Positions 58,263 through 64,000 of a DNA stretch of 64,000 nt are shown one piece after another. Below the pieces are notes generated by a model that saw nothing but the letters and a program-made list of their open reading frames with translations, did no database searches and was not told the DNA's origin. The position numbers were made by a program, and so were the translations under genes. Positions within the stretch are counted from its first letter, which is position 1, and each line of letters opens with the position of its first letter. Origin of the DNA: Pelomonas saccharophila_A (lineage in GTDB: Bacteria; Pseudomonadota; Gammaproteobacteria; Burkholderiales; Burkholderiaceae_C); NCBI RefSeq assembly GCF_031458095.1, contig NZ_JAVDXU010000002.1, positions 124,001 through 188,000 on the forward strand, given 5' to 3'.

Positions 58263-59198
58263 TCAAGCCTCGAAGCGCTCACCGACGGCGATGGGCCGGG
58301 CCTGCAGGAAGGCCGAAGCCGGCCCGCGTTTGCCGCCGGCGCGCTGCAGTTCGGTGAGCCTCAAGGCACCCTGGCCACAGGCGACGACCGGCCCGGGGGC
58401 GATGACCTCGCCCGGCTGGCCCTGGCCGTTGACGACTTCGCCCCGCCAGACCTTGACCGCCTCGCCCGCCAGCGTCGCCACGCCGCCCGGGAAGGGGTCG
58501 AAGGCGCGCAGCCGGCGCTCGATCTCGGCGGCCGGTTGCCTCCAGTCGATGGCGCTCTCGACCTTCTCGATCTTGTGGGCGTAGGTGACGCCCTCGGCCG
58601 GCTGGGGCGTGCGCGTGAGGCTGGTGACGGCCTGCAGAGCCTCGACGATGAGGCTGCCGCCAAGGGCCGCCAGCCGGTCGTGCAGCACGGCCGTCGTGTC
58701 GTCGCCGCGGATGGCCTCGCGGGCCATCAACAGCATGTCGCCGGTATCCAGGCCCGCATCCATCTGCATGATGGTGACACCGGTCTCGGCGTCGCCGGCC
58801 TCGATGGCGCGATGGATGGGGGCGGCTCCGCGCCAGCGCGGCAGCAGCGAGGCATGGATATTCAGGCAGCCGCGCCGCGGGGTGTCCAGCACCCATTGCG
58901 GCAGGATGAGGCCGTAGGCGGCGACGACCATGACGTCGGCATCCGCCGCCAGCAGGGCTTCTCGTGCCGCCGCGGCATCGGCCGCATATTTGCCGTCCAG
59001 CTTCAGGCCCTGGGGCTGGGCGACCGGGATGCCGGCCGCCACGGCCCGCTGCTTGACTGCCGAGGCCTGCAGCTTCATGCCGCGCCCGGCCGGGCGATCG
59101 GGCTGGGTCAGCACCAGCGGGACCGTGAAGCCGGCCGCCAGGATGGCGTCCAGCGCGATGGCGGCGAACTCCGGCGTGCCGGCAAAGACCACGCGCAT
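58263..59198 (-). CDS. fmt: Methionyl-tRNA formyltransferase
   Basis: A 311-residue enzyme that formylates initiator Met-tRNA using 10-formyl-tetrahydrofolate. Marks are MRVVFAGTPEFAA, QPDRPAGRGM, the catalytic HASLLPRWRGAAPIHRAI and the C-terminal tRNA-binding domain (about 210-311). The start shares one base with the def stop, so translation is coupled. This def-fmt order is widely conserved. Confidence 0.97.
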   Translation of the reverse strand: MRVVFAGTPEFAAIALDAILAAGFTVPLVLTQPDRPAGRGMKLQASAVKQRAVAAGIPVAQPQGLKLDGKYAADAAAAREALLAADADVMVVAAYGLILPQWVLDTPRRGCLNIHASLLPRWRGAAPIHRAIEAGDAETGVTIMQMDAGLDTGDMLLMAREAIRGDDTTAVLHDRLAALGGSLIVEALQAVTSLTRTPQPAEGVTYAHKIEKVESAIDWRQPAAEIERRLRAFDPFPGGVATLAGEAVKVWRGEVVNGQGQPGEVIAPGPVVACGQGALRLTELQRAGGKRGPASAFLQARPIAVGERFEA

Positions 59199-59734
59199 CA
59201 GAGTCTCTGGTTGCGCTTCTTGGCTTCCGCTTCCTCTTCGCGCGTCTTCTTGACCATCTTGGTCTTGATGCGGTCGCGCTTGAGCGGGCTCAGGTATTCG
59301 ACGAAGACCTTGCCCATCAGGTGGTCCATCTCATGCTGGACGCAGACGGCCAGCAGGCCCTCGGCGTCGAATTCATAGACCTCGCCATCGCGGTTGGTGG
59401 CGCGCACGGTGACCTCGGCATGGCGAGGCACCCTGTCGTAGATCTGCGGCACGGACAGGCAGCCCTCCTCGCCGTCGACCATGCGCTCGCTGGTTTTCAC
59501 CAACTCGGGGTTGATCAGCACGCGCGGAGTGTCGCGATCCTGCGACGTATCGATGACGACGACGCGCTCATGCACATCGACCTGGGTCGCGGCCAGGCCG
59601 ACGCCGTCGGCGGCATACATGGTTTCCAGCATGTCATCGACGAGCTGGCGGATGCGCTCGTCCACCGCAACCACGGGTTTGGCGATGGTGTGCAGGCGCG
59701 GGTCGGGATAGCGAAGGATGTGGAGTTGGGCCAT
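59198..59734 (-). CDS. def: Peptide deformylase
   Basis: A 178-residue metalloenzyme removing the N-formyl group from new proteins. All three motifs are present: GVGLAATQ, EEGCLSVP (Cys ligand) and QHEMDHLMG (two His ligands). The start at 59734 (MAQLHILRYPDPRL) matches the family; longer upstream frame is not needed. It is cotranscribed with fmt and divergent from the LysM-dprA-smg genes. Confidence 0.97.
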   Translation of the reverse strand: MAQLHILRYPDPRLHTIAKPVVAVDERIRQLVDDMLETMYAADGVGLAATQVDVHERVVVIDTSQDRDTPRVLINPELVKTSERMVDGEEGCLSVPQIYDRVPRHAEVTVRATNRDGEVYEFDAEGLLAVCVQHEMDHLMGKVFVEYLSPLKRDRIKTKMVKKTREEEAEAKKRNQRL

Positions 59735-59850
59735 GGCGCCTTGTAAGCACTCGCAAACGAGCGCTAGCGGTTGTTGGTTGCCCCCGTTGATTGCGGGCAG
59801 AATCGCCTGGATTTTCGCCGATCCGGCAATCCCTTCGGAGACCGCGCCCG

Positions 59851-61020
59851 ATGCCCGCTGCACGCCCCGCCCATTTCGCCGTCCTTGCGACCTGCCTCGC
59901 CCTCGCGACGACGACCTCAGCCTGGGCCCAAACGTCCAAGCTGCCCGTCACGTCCGAGCAGCGGCGCGTGGCCGACCAGGTCGCCAGTGCGGGCGTCCCG
60001 CTGTCGGAACTGGCGCCCAACGCGCCCGACCAGCATGTGGTCAAGTCCGGCGATACGCTGTGGGACATCTCGGCCCTGTTCCTGAAGAGCCCCTGGCGCT
60101 GGCCGGAGCTCTGGGGCATGAATCGCGACCAGATCCGCAATCCCCACCTGATCTATCCCGGCCAGGTGCTGATGCTGGTCAAGGTCGACGGCCGCGCCAC
60201 GCTGCAGTTCGCCCGGGATGCTGGCGGCAGCGGCGCCGGCAATGGCGTGGTCAAGCTGCGCCCGCAGATGCGCATCTCGGCCGTGGATTCCAGCCCCATT
60301 CCGACCATCCCCCTGCACCTGATCCAGCCCTTCCTGACCGACGCCGTCGTCTTCGACACCGACGCGCTGGCCGCCGCGCCGCGCATCGTGGCCGCCCAGG
60401 AAGGCCATGTGGTGCTCGGCCAGGGCGACCTGGCCTATGCCCGCGGCGACTTCGGCAATGGCACCGATTTCCGCATCTTCCGCACCGCCCGCCCGCTGAC
60501 CGACCCCACCACCAAGGAAGTCCTGGGCTACGAGGCGCCCTATGTCGGCACGGCCGAGCTGACCCGCACCGGCGAGAACCGCACCGGCGCCGACGGCAAG
60601 GTCGACATCGTGCCGGCCACCATGACCATCCGCCAGGTGAAGCAGGAAGTCGGCATCGGCGACCGCCTGGCACCGGCGCCGGCACGCAATCTGGAACGCT
60701 ATGTGCCCCATGCGCCCGACAAGGCCATGGCGGGTCAAATCGCGGCCGTCTATGGCGACTCCATCATCGCGGGCCAGAACCAGATCGTCGCCCTGAACCG
60801 CGGCAAGCGCGACGGCGTCGAACGCGGCCATGTGTTCGCGCTGTGGCGCGACGGTGCCCGGGTCACGGACAAGACGCAGGAAAGGGCCGAGGCCATCAAG
60901 CTGCCCGACGAGCGCCACGGCATCCTCTTCGTCTTTGAGGTCTACGAGCGCGTGTCCTATGCGCTGATCATCACCGTCAAGGAACCAGTCAAGCCGGGCG
61001 ACCGCTTCACCCAACCCTGA
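59851..61020 (+). CDS. Exported LysM-domain protein
   Basis: A 389-residue exported protein (signal peptide ATCLALATTTSAWAQ). A LysM motif (VVKSGDTLWDISALF, about 68-115) binds peptidoglycan; the rest is a conserved region of unknown fold with no catalytic signature I recognise. Proteins of this type sit upstream of dprA in many Betaproteobacteria. GGAG lies 11 nt before the ATG at 59851. The dprA start follows 7 bp after the stop. Confidence 0.9.
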   Translation: MPAARPAHFAVLATCLALATTTSAWAQTSKLPVTSEQRRVADQVASAGVPLSELAPNAPDQHVVKSGDTLWDISALFLKSPWRWPELWGMNRDQIRNPHLIYPGQVLMLVKVDGRATLQFARDAGGSGAGNGVVKLRPQMRISAVDSSPIPTIPLHLIQPFLTDAVVFDTDALAAAPRIVAAQEGHVVLGQGDLAYARGDFGNGTDFRIFRTARPLTDPTTKEVLGYEAPYVGTAELTRTGENRTGADGKVDIVPATMTIRQVKQEVGIGDRLAPAPARNLERYVPHAPDKAMAGQIAAVYGDSIIAGQNQIVALNRGKRDGVERGHVFALWRDGARVTDKTQERAEAIKLPDERHGILFVFEVYERVSYALIITVKEPVKPGDRFTQP

Positions 61021-61027
61021 TCTCGCC

Positions 61028-62119
61028 ATGCTGGCGTCGGCCGAGCTCGCCGCCTGGCTGAGATTGACCGAGAGCCTGGGCCCGGCCGCCGCTCGGCGGC
61101 TGCTGGCCATGGCAGGCGGTCCCGAAGGCGTCTTCGAGTTGCCTTCGGTCGCGCTGGACCAGGCCCTGATGGGCAAGCAGCGCGAGGCCTTCAACCGGCC
61201 ACCCGAGCATCTTGCTGACCTGATGGCCAAGGCCGAGGCTTGGCTGGCCGAGCCCGGGCATGACCTGCTGGTGCTGGGTGATGCCGACTACCCGCCCCGC
61301 CTGCTGGCCACAGCCGACCCACCACTGCTGCTGTGGCTGCAGGGCCGGCGCGAACTGCTCGGCTCGCCATCGATCGCCGTCGTCGGCAGCCGCAACCCCA
61401 CCGCCCAGGGCCGCGACAACGCACGCACCTTCTCACGCGCCCTGGCCCAGGCCGGCTACACCATCGTCTCGGGCCTGGCCCTGGGCGTGGACGCCGCCGC
61501 GCACGAGGGTGCGCTGGACGCCGCGGGCGCCACCATCGCCGTCGTCGGCACCGGCCTTGACCAGGTCTACCCGCGCCACAACCAGGCGTTGGCCGCACGG
61601 CTGCTGGACGGCGGTGGCCTCATGGTCAGCGAGTACTCGCTGGGCACGCCCGTGCTGCCGGGCAATTTCCCGCGCCGCAACCGCATCATTGCCGGCCTGG
61701 CCCAGGGCTGCCTCGTCGTCGAGGCGGCCGTGCAGTCGGGCTCGCTGATCACGGCCCGCCAGGCCGTCGAGGCCGGGCGCGAGGTGTTCGCCATTCCGGG
61801 CTCCATCCATTCGCCGCAGGCGCGCGGCTGTCATGCGCTGATCCGCCAGGGTGCCAAGCTGGTCGAGTCGGCCCTGGACGTGCTGGAAGAACTGCCATCG
61901 CTGAGCGCCATCGACGCAGCGCCGGAGATCGCCGAGACGCCGCACGAGCAGCAGGCGCTGCTGGACGCCATGGGTTTCGACCCCGTCAGCCTGGACGCGT
62001 TGATGGCCCGCTGCGGCTGGCCGGCGGCCGAACTCAGCGCCGCCCTGCTCGAGCTGGAACTCGATGGCCAGATCGCCCGGCTGGCGGGCCAGCTTTTCCA
62101 GCGCCGCCGACGGGGATAG
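61028..62119 (+). CDS. dprA: DNA-processing protein DprA
   Basis: A 363-residue protein that loads RecA onto incoming single-stranded DNA during natural transformation. The Rossmann-like core has VVGSRNPTAQG, SGLALGVDAAAHEGAL, VVGTGLDQVYPRHN, SEYSLGTP and PRRNRIIAGLA. N-terminal and C-terminal domains (LDAMGFDPVSLDALMARCG, winged-helix type) complete the long form. It follows the LysM gene by 7 bp. Confidence 0.96.
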   Translation: MLASAELAAWLRLTESLGPAAARRLLAMAGGPEGVFELPSVALDQALMGKQREAFNRPPEHLADLMAKAEAWLAEPGHDLLVLGDADYPPRLLATADPPLLLWLQGRRELLGSPSIAVVGSRNPTAQGRDNARTFSRALAQAGYTIVSGLALGVDAAAHEGALDAAGATIAVVGTGLDQVYPRHNQALAARLLDGGGLMVSEYSLGTPVLPGNFPRRNRIIAGLAQGCLVVEAAVQSGSLITARQAVEAGREVFAIPGSIHSPQARGCHALIRQGAKLVESALDVLEELPSLSAIDAAPEIAETPHEQQALLDAMGFDPVSLDALMARCGWPAAELSAALLELELDGQIARLAGQLFQRRRRG

Positions 62120-62205
62120 CAAGCTTAACCGCGGATATCAGAGCCCGAACCGAGGGGTTATTCGCGGCCGGGGGCGGCGGAACCCTGGGCTATCATCCCC
62201 TCACG

Positions 62206-62658
62206 ATGTTCGATGTCCTGGTTTATCTCTACGAGACCTACTGGCGCCCGGACGCCTGCCCCGACGCGGCGCAACTTGCGCGCAAGCTGACGGCGGTAGG
62301 CTTCGAGAACGATGAGATCCAGGAGGCGCTGAACTGGCTCGAAGGCCTGGCCGCGGCTGGGGAGTCCTATCAGGGCGAGCAAAGTGAGCACGCGCTGCGC
62401 GTCTACTCTGCCGCCGAGATCGAGCACCTGGGCGAGGCCTCCATAGGCTTCATCAGCTTCCTCGAGTCCGCCGGCGTGCTGCCCGGCCCGATGCGCGAGA
62501 TGGTCATTGACCGCGCCATGGCGATTTCCGGCGCTCCCATGGACCTGGAAGACCTGAAGATCATCGTGCTGATGGTGTTCTGGAGCCTGGGCGAGGAGCC
62601 CGATGCGCTGATCCTCGACGAACTCTTCGTCGCGCCGGAAGACCGGCTGATCCACTGA
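62206..62658 (+). CDS. smg: Smg protein (DUF494)
   Basis: A 150-residue acidic cytoplasmic protein of the Smg family, beginning MFDVLVYLYETYW and ending with the typical LDELFVAPEDRLIH. The def-fmt / dprA-smg neighbourhood is the ancestral proteobacterial layout; topA, often next, is not found here. The role of Smg is unknown. The 86-bp gap before it has a TATCAT -10-like hexamer 9 nt before the start, without a clear -35. Confidence 0.94.
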   Translation: MFDVLVYLYETYWRPDACPDAAQLARKLTAVGFENDEIQEALNWLEGLAAAGESYQGEQSEHALRVYSAAEIEHLGEASIGFISFLESAGVLPGPMREMVIDRAMAISGAPMDLEDLKIIVLMVFWSLGEEPDALILDELFVAPEDRLIH

Positions 62659-62679
62659 TCACGCCAGCGGTTGAAACAA

Positions 62680-62702
62680 AAACGGCGCCTTGGGCGCCGT
62701 TT
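62680..62702. terminator. Bidirectional terminator between smg and the DUF1631 gene
   Basis: AAACGGCGCC (62680-62689) and GGCGCCGTTT (62693-62702) form a perfect 10-bp stem with a 3-nt loop. A- and T-rich flanks on both sides suit termination of both convergent genes. Confidence 0.8.
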
Positions 62703-62703
62703 G

Positions 62704-64000
62704 TCACTTCAGCAGTTGACCTGGGTCTGCATCCAGCTTGGCCAGCGCCTTGCGCGTGGCCTGCACGGTGAGCGCCTCGTCCTGGGCCGGCAGCAAAAGC
62801 CCGGCCTGCAGGAAGGCCGCCATGCGGTTCAGCGAGAACAGCACGCCACGACCCTTGGGCGTGACGAAGAGGGCCAGTTGCTTGCGCAGGCCGCGCCAGG
62901 CGAGCTGCACCTGCTCGTTGCGGCCGCGGTAGTCCAGCATGAACCAGCCGCCCACCTGCAGCTCGCGGGCCCAGGCGACCATGGCCGGCGTCGGCGCCGA
63001 GCCACCCTCGGCGACGACTTCCATGCCCTCGGACTCGTGGCCGGAAAGGTCGCGCACCAGCATCTCGTCGACATGACTGTCGCCACCTTCGACGTCCTCG
63101 GGCAGCATGGCTTCCAGCGTCTCGAGCTGGTCCATCAGCTCGTCCAGGCGTTCGCGCGGGATGGCGGCCGTCTTGGCCGTGAAGGCCGCGGCCAGCGCGT
63201 TGTTCAGCGAGCGCACATGCTCGTCCTGCTTGTCGGTTGGCAGGCCGGCATGGCCCATGCCGTCGCGCAGGGTCTTGAGCAGGGGCGGCAGGCGGCGGAT
63301 GACCTCGGCGCGCTCCTCGCGCGAGGCCTTGGCGCTGGCGCTCCAGATCAGGTCGGCCGCGGCCCGCTTCATGACCTTGGTGACGTCGGACTGGGCGCCG
63401 GCGCGCACAGCCGTCACGGCCAGCACATCGGCCCAGACGTGGAAGAGGAAGTCACGCACGCCGTCCTGCACCGGCACCTCGGACAGCATCTTGCGCAGCT
63501 CGATGGTGTACTGGATGGCCAGGGTCTCGCGCTGCTCGACCTGCTGGGCCAGCGACACGCCGCGCTTGGAAGCCTGGTTCTCGTTCTCGAAATAGTGGTC
63601 GAGGAATTTCTCGAACTCGGTCAGTACGGTAGCGAAGACGCGCCGGCCGGTGTCCGGATAGGCCTCGACGACCTGCACGACGCGCTTGATCTCGCGCTCC
63701 AGCGCATCGTTGCTGGCGCGCTCGGAGCCCGGCCCGCTGACGTGGGCGGTGTTGAAGCCCATCACGCAGGCGCCCATGCGGTCGATGAGACGACGCGCGG
63801 GATGGTCGGCGGCGGCGAAGAAGTCGGGCTCGCTGACGGCCACGCGCAGCACCGGCATCTGCAGGCGGGCGAACCAGACCCGCACCGTGGCCGGGATGCG
63901 CTCCTCGGTCAGGATGCTCTGGAACATCATCGCCACGATCTCGATGGTCGCGCGTTCGGCCGGGTTGCTGGCGGCCTGCTTCAGGACCTGCTTGAAGGCC
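62704..64000 (-). CDS. DUF1631 family protein, C-terminal part (cut by window edge)
   Basis: At least 431 C-terminal residues of a largely helical cytoplasmic protein matching DUF1631, whose members run to about 700-800 residues. The frame stays open to the right edge, so an internal ATG near 63936 is not the start. Visible features are FENENQASKRGVSLAQQVEQ, FLFHVWADVLAVTAVRAG and, after an acidic linker, a compact C-terminal PilZ-like segment (GGWFMLDYRGRNEQVQLAW). The role is unknown. It is convergent with smg. Confidence 0.85.
   Translation of the reverse strand, partial: AFKQVLKQAASNPAERATIEIVAMMFQSILTEERIPATVRVWFARLQMPVLRVAVSEPDFFAAADHPARRLIDRMGACVMGFNTAHVSGPGSERASNDALEREIKRVVQVVEAYPDTGRRVFATVLTEFEKFLDHYFENENQASKRGVSLAQQVEQRETLAIQYTIELRKMLSEVPVQDGVRDFLFHVWADVLAVTAVRAGAQSDVTKVMKRAAADLIWSASAKASREERAEVIRRLPPLLKTLRDGMGHAGLPTDKQDEHVRSLNNALAAAFTAKTAAIPRERLDELMDQLETLEAMLPEDVEGGDSHVDEMLVRDLSGHESEGMEVVAEGGSAPTPAMVAWARELQVGGWFMLDYRGRNEQVQLAWRGLRKQLALFVTPKGRGVLFSLNRMAAFLQAGLLLPAQDEALTVQATRKALAKLDADPGQLLK

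Overview
The window is a dense, GC-rich chromosomal stretch of a betaproteobacterium, most likely of order Burkholderiales (Roseateles / Rubrivivax / Mitsuaria-like). The evidence is the high GC at third codon positions, the def-fmt / LysM-dprA-smg neighbourhood, a DUF1631 protein, the Burkholderiales-type cyanophycin cluster, and a leucine-degradation locus with a divergent TetR-family regulator. I saw no rRNA, tRNA, CRISPR array, transposase or prophage gene. Coding is continuous. Apart from a repeat-filled space of about 300 bases at 19360-19662, no gap reaches 300 bases.

Layout. 1-5252: start of a TonB-dependent receptor (cut by the left edge), a FecR/LysM protein paired with a CHASE2 hybrid histidine kinase, and a small membrane protein. 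5482-18061: a divergent TetR regulator with a 17-bp palindrome, then an apparent 11-gene operon. It carries the methylcrotonyl-CoA carboxylase beta subunit, a GNAT enzyme, a secreted alpha/beta hydrolase, methylglutaconyl-CoA hydratase, a DUF4126 protein, bioA-bioF-bioD-bioB, the biotin-carrying carboxylase alpha subunit and HMG-CoA lyase. Biotin synthesis is thus placed inside the operon of a biotin-dependent enzyme. 18232-31304: a degenerate HD-GYP protein, an NTF2-like protein, a BlaI/M56 pair with a large dyad operator, VOC and YCII-domain proteins, a PPi-type phosphofructokinase, a REC-DUF3369-GGDEF-EAL protein, a YgiQ-type radical SAM protein, a cold-shock protein, and a divergent bfd/bfr pair with a Fur box inside the bfd promoter.

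31356-39405: cyanophycin (Asp-Arg polymer) locus with DUF1854, RidA and ABC transporter genes divergent from two cyanophycin synthetase paralogues. 39412-44975: two tandem solute-binding-like proteins, a periplasmic truncated haemoglobin coupled to an MBL-fold hydrolase, an NRAMP-like transporter, and a CDF transporter driven from a MerR-type promoter beside its MerR regulator. 44969-56014: a 2OG-oxygenase-like protein, pyruvate kinase, GNAT and XRE-cupin genes, an EamA exporter, a solute-binding-like protein, malic enzyme, a diguanylate cyclase, phosphoglycerate kinase and azlCD. 56039-64000: a DUF2807 protein, a lipoprotein, HtpX, fmt-def, LysM-dprA, smg and a DUF1631 protein cut by the right edge.

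The most unusual non-coding feature is a modular, hairpin-rich repeat family with four copies (about 5257-5470, 8463-8602, 19367-19660, 25222-25439). In each copy the same end lies 0-7 nt beyond the stop codon of a gene transcribed towards it, and one copy is read through as the N-terminus of a protein. This suggests a structured 3'-end element or non-autonomous mobile repeat. The other leading observation is complementary loss of motifs in the two cyanophycin synthetase paralogues.
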